Below are positions 8,129 through 18,631 of a stretch of DNA of 64,000 bases, one piece after another (the first letter of the stretch is position 1; each line of letters opens with the position of its first letter). Location of the stretch: contig NZ_CP162005.1 of NCBI RefSeq assembly GCF_040822065.1, forward strand, positions 5,394,001-5,458,000. Direction: 5' to 3'. The notes beneath the pieces were generated by a model. The model had not been told where the DNA came from and did not search any database. It saw only the letters and a list, made by a program, of their open reading frames with translations. The translations under genes and the position numbers were made by a program. The stretch is from Pedobacter sp. WC2423. GTDB taxonomy: Bacteria > Bacteroidota > Bacteroidia > Sphingobacteriales > Sphingobacteriaceae.

Positions 8129-10387
8129 ATGGAAAGAGAATCAAATGACATCAGTAAATGCCCATTTCATAATGGCAGTATGAAGCATAATGTTGGGGGT
8201 GGCGGAACCCGGAATAACGACTGGTGGCCTAACCAGTTAAAGCTGAGTATCCTGCGTCAGCATTCCTCTTTATCAAATCCTATGGGTGAAGATTTTAACT
8301 ATGCCGAAGCTTTTAAAAGCCTCGACCTTGAAGCCGTAAAAAGCGATCTTCATGCATTAATGACCGACTCGCAAGACTGGTGGCCGGCAGATTTTGGTCA
8401 CTATGGTGGTTTGTTCATCCGTATGGCATGGCACAGTGCCGGAACCTATCGTGTAGGCGACGGGCGTGGTGGGGCAGGTGCAGGACTGCAGCGTTTTGCA
8501 CCTCTTAACAGCTGGCCGGATAACGTCAGTCTGGATAAAGCCCGCAGATTACTCTGGCCAATTAAACAAAAATATGGTAATAAGATTTCATGGGCGGATC
8601 TGATGATCCTCACCGGTAATATCGCATTGGAATCAATGGGTTTTAAAACCTTTGGCTATGCTGGCGGACGTGAAGATGTATGGGAAGCAGATGAATCCGT
8701 TTACTGGGGCAATGAAACCACCTGGTTAGGCGGAGATTTGCGTTATGCACATGGTTCACCTGGTGTAGATGGGCATGGTGTACTGGTCTCAGAAGACGAT
8801 GCCGATGGTGATGTTCATTCCCGCAATCTGGAAAAACCGCTTGCAGCTGTACAAATGGGATTGATCTATGTGAACCCTGAAGGGCCTGACGGTAATCCTG
8901 ACCCTGTTGCGTCTGCTAAAGATATCCGCGATACATTTGGCAGAATGGCCATGAACGATGAGGAGACGGTTGCATTAATCGCTGGTGGACATAGCTTTGG
9001 CAAAACCCATGGTGCTGCATCTGCTGATCATGTGGGCAAAGAGCCTGAAGCTGTAGATACCGAAATGCAGGGCCTGGGCTGGAGCAATAGTTATGGCTCT
9101 GGTAAAGGTGCAGATACAATCACCAGCGGACTGGAAGTCACATGGACTAAAACGCCAACCCAATGGAGTAATAATTTCTTTGAAAACCTGTTTGGCTTTG
9201 AATGGCAGCTTTCTAAAAGCCCGGCTGGAGCACATCAATGGGTTGCTAAGAATGCAGAGGCTATTATTCCTGATGCATTTGACGACTCAAAAAAACAGCT
9301 GCCAACTATGCTGACTACCGATCTTGCTTTAAGATTTGATCCGGCTTATGAGAAAATATCACGACGCTTCTTTGAAAACCCGGATGAGTTTGCTGATGCT
9401 TTTTCACGTGCATGGTATAAATTAACACACCGTGATATGGGGCCTGTAGCACGATATCTGGGGCCTGATGTACCGCAAGAAGAATTACTTTGGCAAGATC
9501 CTGTTCCAGCAGTTGATCATGTACTGATCACTGAAAGTGACATTACAGCGTTGAAAGCAAAAGTATTAGAATCAGGTTTAAGTGTAGCTGAGCTGGTTTC
9601 CACAGCCTGGGCTTCCGCTTCTACTTTCCGTGGTTCTGATAAGCGCGGTGGTGCTAATGGTGCCCGTATCCGCCTTGCTCCACAAAAATACTGGCAGGTG
9701 AATAATCCGGCGCAATTGCAAAAAGTACTGGATGTACTGGAAAGTATTCAAAAGGAATTTAATGACGCACAGACAAATAATAAAAAAGTTTCACTGGCAG
9801 ATTTAATCGTACTGGCTGGTTGTGCAGGTGTTGAGAAAGCAGCTGGCATCACAGTTCCTTTTGCGCCAGGCCGTACAGATGCCTCACAGGCACAGACTGA
9901 TGTAGAATCATTCGGATATCTGGAGCCTGCTGCTGACGGTTTCCGTAACTATCGTAAATCGAAAGTCCCTGTATCCACCGAAGAGCTGCTGATAGATAAG
10001 GCTCATTTGCTGACACTAACAGCACCTGAGTTAACGGTACTGGTTGGCGGTATGCGTGTACTCAATACTAACTTTGATGGATCTCAAAATGGTGTTTTCA
10101 CCTCACGTCCTGGTCAGCTTACCAACGATTTCTTTGTAAACCTGCTTGATATGAGTACTGTATGGAAAGCAGCATCTGCAGACAAGGAACTTTATGAAGG
10201 AAGCGATCGTGCTACCGGTGAAACAAAATGGAAAGGTTCCCGTGCTGACCTTGTTTTTGGCTCTAATTCAGAATTGAGAGCTGTTGCAGAAATCTATGCA
10301 AGTGCCGATGCTCAGGATAAATTTGTTAAAGACTTTGTGAGTGCCTGGAGTAAGGTAATGAACCTGGACAGGTTTGATTTAAAATAA
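8129..10387 (+). CDS. katG: catalase-peroxidase
   Basis: 752 residues from the ATG giving MERESNDISKCPFHNG; an upstream TTG at 8081 adds 16 residues foreign to the family. The distal haem site R98-M-A-W101-H102 lies in RMAWHSAGTYR, and the proximal haem histidine is in GGHSFGKTHG. The Trp-Tyr-Met adduct can be formed from W101, the Tyr in GLIYVNPEGP and the Met in TEMQGLGW. The second, non-haem half follows from ~residue 430. It removes hydrogen peroxide by catalase and peroxidase activity in the cytoplasm. It is monocistronic with its own terminator. A monofunctional catalase is also encoded at 60.1-61.6 kb. Confidence 0.97.
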   Translation: MERESNDISKCPFHNGSMKHNVGGGGTRNNDWWPNQLKLSILRQHSSLSNPMGEDFNYAEAFKSLDLEAVKSDLHALMTDSQDWWPADFGHYGGLFIRMAWHSAGTYRVGDGRGGAGAGLQRFAPLNSWPDNVSLDKARRLLWPIKQKYGNKISWADLMILTGNIALESMGFKTFGYAGGREDVWEADESVYWGNETTWLGGDLRYAHGSPGVDGHGVLVSEDDADGDVHSRNLEKPLAAVQMGLIYVNPEGPDGNPDPVASAKDIRDTFGRMAMNDEETVALIAGGHSFGKTHGAASADHVGKEPEAVDTEMQGLGWSNSYGSGKGADTITSGLEVTWTKTPTQWSNNFFENLFGFEWQLSKSPAGAHQWVAKNAEAIIPDAFDDSKKQLPTMLTTDLALRFDPAYEKISRRFFENPDEFADAFSRAWYKLTHRDMGPVARYLGPDVPQEELLWQDPVPAVDHVLITESDITALKAKVLESGLSVAELVSTAWASASTFRGSDKRGGANGARIRLAPQKYWQVNNPAQLQKVLDVLESIQKEFNDAQTNNKKVSLADLIVLAGCAGVEKAAGITVPFAPGRTDASQAQTDVESFGYLEPAADGFRNYRKSKVPVSTEELLIDKAHLLTLTAPELTVLVGGMRVLNTNFDGSQNGVFTSRPGQLTNDFFVNLLDMSTVWKAASADKELYEGSDRATGETKWKGSRADLVFGSNSELRAVAEIYASADAQDKFVKDFVSAWSKVMNLDRFDLK

Positions 10388-10415
10388 TAAGTAAAGATCT
10401 TATCGTATTATAAAA

Positions 10416-10442
10416 AGAAGGCACCAAATCCGGTGCCTTCTT
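10416..10442. terminator. terminator between katG and the GH30 gene
   Basis: The hairpin AGAAGGCACC / GGTGCCTTCT has A/T flanks on both sides and can serve the two convergent genes. Confidence 0.8.
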
Positions 10443-10498
10443 AATTTCTATCTTATGCTTACTGAAGTTTGAAATGCTGTCAAACTACCTTGAAAACA

Positions 10499-11728
10499 TT
10501 AATAGGATACTAATGTCGTAACGCTTGAAGGAGCGAGATTTACGCCGAAACTACTGCCTGTTACAGCAAAACTGTTTGTACTGAGGTTTGCTGAACTGGT
10601 GGTAAAATAGCGATTAAAGCCAGCCACATTAATTCCGCTGAAATTAAAGTCCTGATAAGTCGCTGCGGAATTTTGATTGACAATAACCATCACCAATTTT
10701 GTTCCGCTTTTATATGCCGTAACATATACACCAGATGAAGGGTTAGACGTGCAGGATATTTTATTATATCCAGGACGAACGTATCTGGCATACTGGGCTA
10801 ATACATAGCCAAGTTTGGTGATATTGCTGCTTTCATCTATTGGCCCGTAAGACCTGCGTATATACCACCATACATATGCAGACCATCCTACGTTCATACA
10901 ATCATGTATTTCTTTGGCTGCATTCATTGCATTTCCCCAATCATTACCGCTGATACTGGAATTGGTATAGTGTTCAGTCATCCAGACTTCTTTGCCAATG
11001 TTTCCTAGATTATAAGGAGGGGCACCATAGATATGTCCGGATACAAAACTGGTTTTGGATTTTGCAGCGGTATTTGCTAAATAAGTGTTAATGAAAGTCT
11101 GGCCCATATTAAGCGGTTCCGGTCCAGCTATCGGAGCACCGCAATTGCTTCCTTGTGCAGCAACGAAATTAGCCACCTCGGTTGCTGTACCTTCCATCCA
11201 TCCTGATGGGGAGTAATTGGGTTCATTAAACGGACTGATAGCGTAAACACCACCCACAGCTGTATTGTAGGCTTTCAAATGAGCTGCATATGCGGCGTAT
11301 GATCCAGTATTTAAATGTACCCCGTTCATCATACTCGGTGGTGCATTCCAGGCTTGTGCAATAACTTTTGCACCGAAACTTTTAGCCACGTCTATGGTAG
11401 GTTTTTCAGCTGCAAAACTGCTGCTGTTCGTAGGTACCATGACACGAAGTATACTCAGCCCTATACCAGAACTGGTAGAGAAGGCTTTAGTTCTCTGGTC
11501 GCTTGTAAGATCAGCAATCCAGGTTAAAATACTTGCTCCCCCAAAGCCCTGTATTTTTTGTTGCACAGTATTCGCGTCGACCGTCGCTGTTGCTAAAATT
11601 GCTGCGTTTGTACCTTGTTGTTTTTTCCCGATGGTTTCAGGGGCTAATTCGGGTTGAGGTTGATTTTTACTACAACCCGTGGCGAGCAGTAAAATTGCCG
11701 TAGCAATCTGTAAAATTTTTTTTTTCAT
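10499..11728 (-). CDS. GH30 glucuronoxylanase (subfamily 8-like), lipoprotein
   Basis: 409 residues. The lipobox LLATGC puts the lipidated cysteine at C19, so the enzyme is probably membrane-anchored. The catalytic acid/base is E169 in SPFNEPNYS and the nucleophile is E252 in VWMTEHYTN. The motif WWYIRRSYG (R292, Y294) matches the glucuronate-recognising loop of glucuronoxylan-specific GH30_8 endoxylanases, which cut beta-1,4-xylan at a position set by a (methyl)glucuronic acid side chain. The C-terminal ~90 residues complete the side beta-domain. It lies divergent from susC at the left edge of the xylan locus. The family call is strong; the subfamily call rests on the Arg/Tyr motif. Confidence 0.9.
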   Translation of the reverse strand: MKKKILQIATAILLLATGCSKNQPQPELAPETIGKKQQGTNAAILATATVDANTVQQKIQGFGGASILTWIADLTSDQRTKAFSTSSGIGLSILRVMVPTNSSSFAAEKPTIDVAKSFGAKVIAQAWNAPPSMMNGVHLNTGSYAAYAAHLKAYNTAVGGVYAISPFNEPNYSPSGWMEGTATEVANFVAAQGSNCGAPIAGPEPLNMGQTFINTYLANTAAKSKTSFVSGHIYGAPPYNLGNIGKEVWMTEHYTNSSISGNDWGNAMNAAKEIHDCMNVGWSAYVWWYIRRSYGPIDESSNITKLGYVLAQYARYVRPGYNKISCTSNPSSGVYVTAYKSGTKLVMVIVNQNSAATYQDFNFSGINVAGFNRYFTTSSANLSTNSFAVTGSSFGVNLAPSSVTTLVSY

Positions 11729-12315
11729 AATTGGTAAGATTTATTTAAATATTTGGTTGATTCTTGAGGTAGTGAGGCTTTAAATACCACTATAGCTAAT
11801 TTGAATAAGTTATATGAGAAAGTGTGCCACTGATGTTTATAGTTATACTACAAATGTCTGTGTCATCTTTCATCAAAAATTAAATTTCACGCTGTCCTGT
11901 TGCACCTCTGTAGTACGCTTATTCCAGACTGATATTGCCCGGTGCTCAATTTGATAACCGTATAATTTCATTGTGTACAAAATTTGGCGGCTATTGAACA
12001 TTAGTTATATCATTTTGATGAAACGTAACATTAGGTTTTGACTAAACCATGCACATTTGAATCGCCATAGTTATGATTTATTTTAGCCAGACCGATTGTT
12101 TTGCCTGGCTGAATATTTTTTTGTGCTGATCAGAAAAACGAAATCATTATGGTCCTCTTTTACCGGGCTCAATAAACCTTAACCAAATATTAAAACCACC
12201 ATAATGATCAAAACTCAAACCTGAAAAAAACCAGTGTATTACAGCAGGATTAAAGTCCCTTATAAATACGGGGCATTCATTTTTATCAACCAAATAACCA
12301 AATTAATGAGCTTTT
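11729..12315. other. divergent intergenic region between GH30 and susC
   Basis: This ~590-bp spacer must hold the promoters of both genes. One hairpin (AGCCAG at 12085-12090, CTGGCT at 12105-12110) is followed by GAATA and seven T residues. It could be a weak terminator in the susC leader, or chance. No clear -33/-7 pair was found. Confidence 0.35.
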
Positions 12316-15300
12316 ATGATAAAACTTAGATTTATGAAATGTTGGAAAATCATACTGATTATAGTATTAGTAAATGGATTTTCCTTATCCCTTTTTGCAC
12401 AAACAATCTCCATACGTGGAAAGGTTGTAGATGAAAAAGGAGAGTCCCTGATCGGGGCGTCTGTTAAAATCAGTGGTACAAACACTGGTGTCAGTACAAA
12501 CAATACCGGTAATTTTACATTACAGATTCCGGCTAATACCACTAAAATAACCATTTCTTACATTGGTTATACGGATTTAGAGAAAGCAATAACCCCGCAG
12601 TCCGGCAATCTTGGTACAATATCTCTTGTGAAAAATAACCGTGATCTTAATGAAGTGGTTGTTGTGGGCTACGGCTCTTTGAAAAGACAGGATGTTACCG
12701 GAACAATAGCTACAATTAGTGCCAAAACCTTGCAGGAAATCCCCGCTTCCAACGTTATTGAACAGTTGAAAGGCCGTGTAGCCGGTTTAGATGTAGTGAA
12801 TAGCAGTAATGGGCCTATCATCAGCCTGCGTGGTAACCGGACTATAGGAGCAGCTCCTGGTACAGACGGACCACTGATTGTGCTGGATGGACAGCCTTAT
12901 TATAACTCCATTGAAAATATTGATCCGAATAACATTAAAAGCATTGATGTATTGAAAGGTGCTTCTGCCACTGCTATTTACGGTTCCCGTGCTTCCGGTG
13001 GAGTACTTTTGGTGACCACTAATCGTGGCCGTGTGGGACAAACTGTTACCTCTTATGATTCTTATGTGGGGATCAACACGCTCCAGGGAGACCTGAAGCT
13101 CCTGAATGGAACACAATTTGCAAAACTCCAGGAAGATGCGCTGCAAGGGGCGATCATGCAGGGTAGCGGGAGCACAAATCCTCATGCTCTGACCGATATA
13201 CAGAAGCGCGCACTGAGCGAAGGAATAAGCACTAACTATCCTGATTTATTGTTAAAAAGCGCGATGGTCTGGGATCAAAGCTTAAGAGTCTCAAGCGGAA
13301 CGGAGAAAACGCAGTTTACTGTTGGTTTAGGTTACCGTGTAAATACAGCGCTGCAACCAAATAACTCAACTAAACGGATATCATTAAATGGTACTATTGA
13401 TCATAAATTAAATAAGTACCTCAAGTTTGGATTGAGTACGCTGACTACACTACGGCTAATAAATGAAGGAGGAGGAGATCAATTGCAGAATGCGAGATTT
13501 ATAAGCCCGTTAACTTATCCTTTTAATGCTGATGGGAGTTTAAATATTCTGCCTCAGATTGATCAGCTTGATGCGACCACTATAAACCCTTTATTGCCGG
13601 GGCGCAGTCCAGATCAGTATTACAACAATACACGTGGATTTATACACAACGACATTGTTTATGCAGAGGTAACTCCGTTTGACCATTTAAAATACCGCTA
13701 TAGTTTGAATTATAATTTTTCGCAGTCCTTACAGGGAACCTACAACGGGATCAATGGAGCAGACATTGTAACGATAGCCAAGACCAATGCCAGTACAGTT
13801 AACAATTATCAGTATCGCCTGGCTCAGGAGCATTTACTGACCTACGATAACATCTTTGCTAAAAAGCACAGCGTTAATTTTGTAGCAGGTTTTACTACTG
13901 AGCTTCAGCACAATGAAAACTCCAGCATTAATGCCACAGGTATTCCTTCGGATGCTAACCGGAATGCTAATCTGGGGCTGGCTTCTACCATCACTGCTGT
14001 AAACGGCACATTCGCTGAACAGGGGCTGATATCATTCCTTGGCCGTTTAAACTATACCTTTAACGATAAATATAACTTAACCGCTACTATTCGTTCTGAT
14101 GCCAACTCTGCGCTGGCCAAAGGACATCAGCGTACCACTTATCCATCTGTAGGTTTAGGCTGGATAATCAGCAATGAAAACTTCATGAAGCAGTTTACCT
14201 TTATAGACAATTTGAAACTGCGTGCCGGTTACGGACAAACATCAACTATAAGTACTATAAATCCTTATGGAACTTTAGGGCAGTTAAGTTCCAGTAAATA
14301 TCAATATGGTGGCACCGCTGCGGGAAATGCGCAGGGCGTGCGGGTAACTACACTGGTCAATGAAAATCTGACCTGGCAGCGTACCGGTGAATATAATATC
14401 GCTTTGGATTTTTCATTGCTGAAAAGCAGGCTTACCGGTTCGGTAGAGGTATACAAAACAAAAACTACAGATATCATTCTTGGAAACAGGTTACCAATAA
14501 CCAATGGTGCAGGTAACCAGGCTTCTAACTTAGGTACATCTGCCAATAAAGGGCTGGAGATTACGCTTAGCAGCGTTAATATTCAAAAAGCCGGTGGCTT
14601 CAACTGGTCAACAGATTTTAATATTGCCTTTAGCCGCGAGCGTGTGGTAGAGTTACCGAATGGTGGGCTGACTAATATAGGAGCAGGTCAGTTTGTGGGG
14701 CAGCCGTTAAGCGTTATTTATGATCTGAAGAAAATAGGGATATGGCAGAGTAACGAAGCGGCCCAGGCTGCTGCTTTTGGCGCCAAACCCGGGCAGATCA
14801 AAATTGAGGATTTTAATAAAGACGGAAAAATTGATGCCAATGATAATCAGCTTATAGGCAATTTTCAGCCTAAGTATGCCCTGGGTCTAACTAACAGGTT
14901 TAGCTACAAAAATTTTGACCTGAGTATAGTTATCCAGGGCAGAATGAAATTTACTACCATTGTTCCCTACGTATCTTCTTCTAACTCTGCCTTAAACGGA
15001 TGGCAGTTTCTGAATATCGGTCGTCACAATCAGCCGGTTATTGATTACTGGACACCTGACAATCCAACCAATGCATTTCCTCAGCCAAATGCTCAGAACC
15101 AGGGCAGCTATTATTCAACATTACAATATTATGATGGCTCGTTCATCAGGGCGAAAAGTATCAATTTAGGTTATAATTTGCCAGGAAAGCTAGTAAAACG
15201 CTTAGGTATGAATTCATTGCGGGTTTATGCCAACGTGACCAATCCGTTCTTTATCTATGCACCGATCAGAAAAAATAGTTTTTCCGTTCCTGATGCAGAG

Positions 15301-15474
15301 TCTGTTTATAATGTTGCAGGATCTAATGCAATTGCTCCGGCGGCTGTATCAGCAAGTGGTAACATTGGCGGTTTTGATCCCAATAATCCTAACGGAGCGC
15401 CTTATCGTGGTGTAGGGATCAGTCCGGGACTGCAAACACGTGATTTTATTTTTGGTATTAATGCAAGCTTCTAA
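12316..15474 (+). CDS. SusC/RagA family TonB-dependent outer membrane transporter
   Basis: 1052 residues. The signal peptide ends near SLSLFAQ (~29). A carboxypeptidase-D-like beta-sandwich (IRGKVVDEKGESLIGASVKI) follows at ~32-110. The TonB-box-like segment NEVVVVGYG is next, then the plug domain with IDVLKGASATAIYGSRASGGVLLVTT at ~210-240. The rest is the 22-strand barrel, ending in the expected C-terminal Phe (INASF). In complex with SusD it imports xylan oligosaccharides with energy from TonB. susD starts 12 bases downstream. An internal ATG at 12334 (MKCWKII) is an alternative start. Confidence 0.95.
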   Translation: MIKLRFMKCWKIILIIVLVNGFSLSLFAQTISIRGKVVDEKGESLIGASVKISGTNTGVSTNNTGNFTLQIPANTTKITISYIGYTDLEKAITPQSGNLGTISLVKNNRDLNEVVVVGYGSLKRQDVTGTIATISAKTLQEIPASNVIEQLKGRVAGLDVVNSSNGPIISLRGNRTIGAAPGTDGPLIVLDGQPYYNSIENIDPNNIKSIDVLKGASATAIYGSRASGGVLLVTTNRGRVGQTVTSYDSYVGINTLQGDLKLLNGTQFAKLQEDALQGAIMQGSGSTNPHALTDIQKRALSEGISTNYPDLLLKSAMVWDQSLRVSSGTEKTQFTVGLGYRVNTALQPNNSTKRISLNGTIDHKLNKYLKFGLSTLTTLRLINEGGGDQLQNARFISPLTYPFNADGSLNILPQIDQLDATTINPLLPGRSPDQYYNNTRGFIHNDIVYAEVTPFDHLKYRYSLNYNFSQSLQGTYNGINGADIVTIAKTNASTVNNYQYRLAQEHLLTYDNIFAKKHSVNFVAGFTTELQHNENSSINATGIPSDANRNANLGLASTITAVNGTFAEQGLISFLGRLNYTFNDKYNLTATIRSDANSALAKGHQRTTYPSVGLGWIISNENFMKQFTFIDNLKLRAGYGQTSTISTINPYGTLGQLSSSKYQYGGTAAGNAQGVRVTTLVNENLTWQRTGEYNIALDFSLLKSRLTGSVEVYKTKTTDIILGNRLPITNGAGNQASNLGTSANKGLEITLSSVNIQKAGGFNWSTDFNIAFSRERVVELPNGGLTNIGAGQFVGQPLSVIYDLKKIGIWQSNEAAQAAAFGAKPGQIKIEDFNKDGKIDANDNQLIGNFQPKYALGLTNRFSYKNFDLSIVIQGRMKFTTIVPYVSSSNSALNGWQFLNIGRHNQPVIDYWTPDNPTNAFPQPNAQNQGSYYSTLQYYDGSFIRAKSINLGYNLPGKLVKRLGMNSLRVYANVTNPFFIYAPIRKNSFSVPDAESVYNVAGSNAIAPAAVSASGNIGGFDPNNPNGAPYRGVGISPGLQTRDFIFGINASF

Positions 15475-15486
15475 ATTGAAATAGAG

Positions 15487-17430
15487 ATGAGAATATTTAA
15501 TAAAACCAGCTTTGTAATTGCTGCTTTAGCAGTGTTAATGATAGACAGTGGTTGTAAAAAGGTGTTAAACGAAAGCCCGAGAGCTGGACTATATCCTAAT
15601 TATTTTGGTACACCAGGTGGTGTTCAGGCAGCCGTTACAGGTGTGTACAATGACTTAAGAGGTGCTTTTTCAGGCGAAGGCCTTGTTTTCTATTATAATG
15701 GTACTGATGAAAATATTTCTGGTGGCAGCGCCGGAACTATTGCCCCGATCCTGAATTCCTATAACGGTATAAATTCTTCCAATACACCTGATATAATGGG
15801 ACTGTATGTAGATATTAATACCCTTAATGGCGTTTTACAATACGCTTCATCGATTACTGATGTCACTGCAAGAACTCAATACGTTGCCCAGGCAAAGTTT
15901 CTTCGTGGTTTCATCTATTTTTACCTGGTGCAAACCTATGGCGGACTAACGGCTACACAAAAAAGTGGTATCCCCTTACATACAACTTTTATTACACAAG
16001 CTTCCTCAGAAGATAAACCGGCCCAGCTTACTGAAATCTACGACCTGATCATCCAGGATCTTACAGAGGCGGCAGCTGCATTACCAAATACCATTACCGG
16101 TTCAAATCCGTTCTCGGCAGGTGGAGTTGGTAAAACTGCTACTGTTGCTGTAGCGAATGCTTTTCTGGCCAAAGTCTACCTGACCAGAGGTTATACAGAA
16201 ATCAAACATGCTGATGATTTTCAGAAGGCGGCAGAGCTGACAGCGAATCTGATTGCCAATAAGGGTACCTATGGTCTCAGCTTGTGGCAAAACTATAATG
16301 ATGTTCATAAACCTGTCAATGATTATGGTAAGGAAAATATGTTCAATATTGATTACGGGATCTCAGATCCTCAATATTCAGGATATGTTCAGCAAGGCTC
16401 AGGCGGTTATGGGATCAACCAGCTTTATGTATTGCAGCGCTTTAACTACGTAGGGCCTGGGGTAGATAATGTTGCTGGAGTTGATGCCGTACCGCAAAAA
16501 CTCTCTACTAAATCGGGTATGCTCCGCGACGTGTATAACGGGCGTCCCTATACGCGTCTGGCACCAAATGTACCCTATACAATGAATGTAGCCTTCAAAG
16601 ATCAGGTACATGACACGCGATATGATGCGACTTTCCAGACCTTCTGGATTTGTAATACAAATGTAGCTGCAGGTTTAACCAGTACTGGTGGAGTGAAAGG
16701 GAAGCTGATACCTGCTTCTAATGTTTCGTTAAGCGCATATCAACGGCCTGTGGATGGTGATACTGCTATATTGATGCCTAGTACGGATGTTACCATGGCC
16801 CGCCGGGATGCCTTTAAAGGGTTAATCGTTACTCCAAAGCAATTTAACAACACTATTTTTCCAACAGTGAAAAAGTTTGATGATCCTGCACGTACCGGAA
16901 TACTCGACTTTTCGAGCAGACCAATTGTTTTAATGCGATTTTCTGAAGTTTATCTGATGAATGCAGAAGCTAATTATATGCTGGGTAATGTTAATGCGGC
17001 AGCAACATCACTGAATGTGATCAGGCAAAGAGCAGCTTACCGGACACCAGCAGATGCACAAACTGTTGCTAAAAATCAGTTCCGCGTAACTGAGGAAACT
17101 ATGGCTTCGGCAAATGCTTCAAATGCTGCTGCGATGACCCTGACCAGCGAACAGCTTTCTCAATTAAGTATACCCAACAATACCAGTACAGGCAGCTCGC
17201 CCAACGGTATGGATTTGATTTTGGAAGAATATTCCCGCGAACTTTATGGGGATCCGCGTCGTTGGTACGATCTGGTGAGGACCAGGCAGCTGGTTAGACG
17301 TGTAAAAATGTACAATGCAATTGGTGCACCTAACATTCAGGATTTTCATACCAGAAGACCGATCCCGCAAACCTTAATTGATGCGGTATTATCGGGGCCG
17401 AAATATCCACAGAATAACGGTTATCAATAA
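15487..17430 (+). CDS. SusD/RagB family glycan-binding lipoprotein
   Basis: 647 residues with a lipoprotein signal ending in DSGC (C23). The SusD N-terminal signature TGVYNDLRG... and the TPR-type helices (AQAKFLRGFIYFYLVQTYGG) are present. The usual C-terminal part also appears, with VLMRFSEVYLMNAEANYMLGN and EYSRELYGDPRRWYDLVRT. It caps the SusC barrel at the cell surface and binds the oligosaccharide. It is translationally close to susC and followed by a shared terminator. The polypeptide is at the long end of the family range because of long loops. Confidence 0.95.
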   Translation: MRIFNKTSFVIAALAVLMIDSGCKKVLNESPRAGLYPNYFGTPGGVQAAVTGVYNDLRGAFSGEGLVFYYNGTDENISGGSAGTIAPILNSYNGINSSNTPDIMGLYVDINTLNGVLQYASSITDVTARTQYVAQAKFLRGFIYFYLVQTYGGLTATQKSGIPLHTTFITQASSEDKPAQLTEIYDLIIQDLTEAAAALPNTITGSNPFSAGGVGKTATVAVANAFLAKVYLTRGYTEIKHADDFQKAAELTANLIANKGTYGLSLWQNYNDVHKPVNDYGKENMFNIDYGISDPQYSGYVQQGSGGYGINQLYVLQRFNYVGPGVDNVAGVDAVPQKLSTKSGMLRDVYNGRPYTRLAPNVPYTMNVAFKDQVHDTRYDATFQTFWICNTNVAAGLTSTGGVKGKLIPASNVSLSAYQRPVDGDTAILMPSTDVTMARRDAFKGLIVTPKQFNNTIFPTVKKFDDPARTGILDFSSRPIVLMRFSEVYLMNAEANYMLGNVNAAATSLNVIRQRAAYRTPADAQTVAKNQFRVTEETMASANASNAAAMTLTSEQLSQLSIPNNTSTGSSPNGMDLILEEYSRELYGDPRRWYDLVRTRQLVRRVKMYNAIGAPNIQDFHTRRPIPQTLIDAVLSGPKYPQNNGYQ

Positions 17431-17440
17431 GCATTAAATA

Positions 17441-17485
17441 AAAAACCCTGTGACCTGCTTTCATTTAAAGCAGATCACAGGGTTT
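17441..17485. terminator. bidirectional terminator between susD and GH43
   Basis: The long hairpin AAACCCTGTGA-CTGCTTT / AAAGCAG-TCACAGGGTTT separates two convergent genes. Confidence 0.85.
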
Positions 17486-17502
17486 ATGCTAAGCTTCTGT
17501 TT

Positions 17503-18606
17503 TTATTGCAGTACAGGCTTTATCAGTTGTATACTTCCATCTGCGTTATGCTTCAGTTCGGTTACTTTGATGTTTCTCAGGTGTGTTTTTCCGGATAGCT
17601 GGGTGTCATGATAATAAATATACCATTTGCCTTTTTGTTCTATGATAGAATGATGTGTAGTCCATCCCTGAACAGGTTCCATAAACGTTCCCTGGTAAAT
17701 AAAAGGCCCATAAGGACTATCGCTGGTTGCATAGGCAAGAAAATGCGTATCACCAGTTGAATACGTAAAGTAATATTTGCCATTGTATTTATGCATCCAT
17801 GCGCCCTCAAAAAATCTTCTGTTATGGTCTTTAGTTAACAGTGGCTTACCAGCTTTATCTAAAATTACCACATCTTTTACTGGTCCGTCAAAACTTAACA
17901 TATCAGCGCTCATCTTTGCTACCTTAGCAGTAAGGGCAGGTTCATCTTCTTTGCCTGAATCAGTTTTAGAACCATCAGCATTATAATTTCCATTATTCCA
18001 GCGTTGTAGCTGACCTCCCCAGATGCCACCATAATATAAGTAAGTATTCCCATCTGTGTCCGTGAAAGCCGCAGGATCTATGCTATAACTTCCTTCAATT
18101 GGTTTTGGTTCCGCTTTGAATGGCCCGGCTGGGTTTTTTGAGGTTGCTACACCGATTCTGAATATATCTTGTTTATCCTTAACAGGGAAATAGAGATAAT
18201 AGGTGCCATTTTTAAACGCAGCGTCAGGAGCCCAGAGTTGCCGGCCTGCCCATGGAATATCTTTGATGCTTAAAGCCACACCGTGGTCTGTAACCTTACC
18301 GCTGACACTATCCATACTCAGAATATGGTAATCCCGCATGTCAAAATGATCGCCATTGTCATTTTCTGGTGTACCTGCTTCAATATCATGTGAAGGATAA
18401 ATATATATTTTACCATTGAAAACATGGGCAGACGGATCTGCGGTATAAATTTCGGAAATCAGAGGCTGAGAAAGGTATTTTATTTTTTTTGTCGTATCTG
18501 TGGTTTTCGTGCCTGCCGTATGAGCAGGCTGCTGACACGAACTTGTAGTTGTAGCCAGCATGGCTATGGTAATAGCGAGGGCTGAATGCTGTTTAAGTTT
18601 ATTCAT
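17503..18606 (-). CDS. GH43 beta-xylosidase-type lipoprotein
   Basis: 367 residues; the lipobox TSSC puts the lipidated cysteine at C24. The three GH43 catalytic residues are visible: D57 in YTADPSA (base), D177 in YSIDPAAF (pKa modulator) and E267 in RRFFEGAWM (acid). The five-bladed propeller occupies essentially the whole mature protein, with no accessory domain. The motif WAGRQLWAPDAAFKNGTYYLYF is typical of the compact GH43_1-type beta-xylosidases. It probably trims xylose from xylo-oligosaccharides in the periplasm or at the membrane. It is the last gene of the minus-strand operon, 26 bp after GH115. Confidence 0.88.
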   Translation of the reverse strand: MNKLKQHSALAITIAMLATTTSSCQQPAHTAGTKTTDTTKKIKYLSQPLISEIYTADPSAHVFNGKIYIYPSHDIEAGTPENDNGDHFDMRDYHILSMDSVSGKVTDHGVALSIKDIPWAGRQLWAPDAAFKNGTYYLYFPVKDKQDIFRIGVATSKNPAGPFKAEPKPIEGSYSIDPAAFTDTDGNTYLYYGGIWGGQLQRWNNGNYNADGSKTDSGKEDEPALTAKVAKMSADMLSFDGPVKDVVILDKAGKPLLTKDHNRRFFEGAWMHKYNGKYYFTYSTGDTHFLAYATSDSPYGPFIYQGTFMEPVQGWTTHHSIIEQKGKWYIYYHDTQLSGKTHLRNIKVTELKHNADGSIQLIKPVLQ

Positions 18607-18631
18607 GATTTTAGGATAGGTTGTAACTTGT

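Noticed and set aside
12787..13185. 132-codon open frame on the minus strand inside susC
   Set aside because: It is a shadow of the susC coding frame, with no start signal or recognisable domain.
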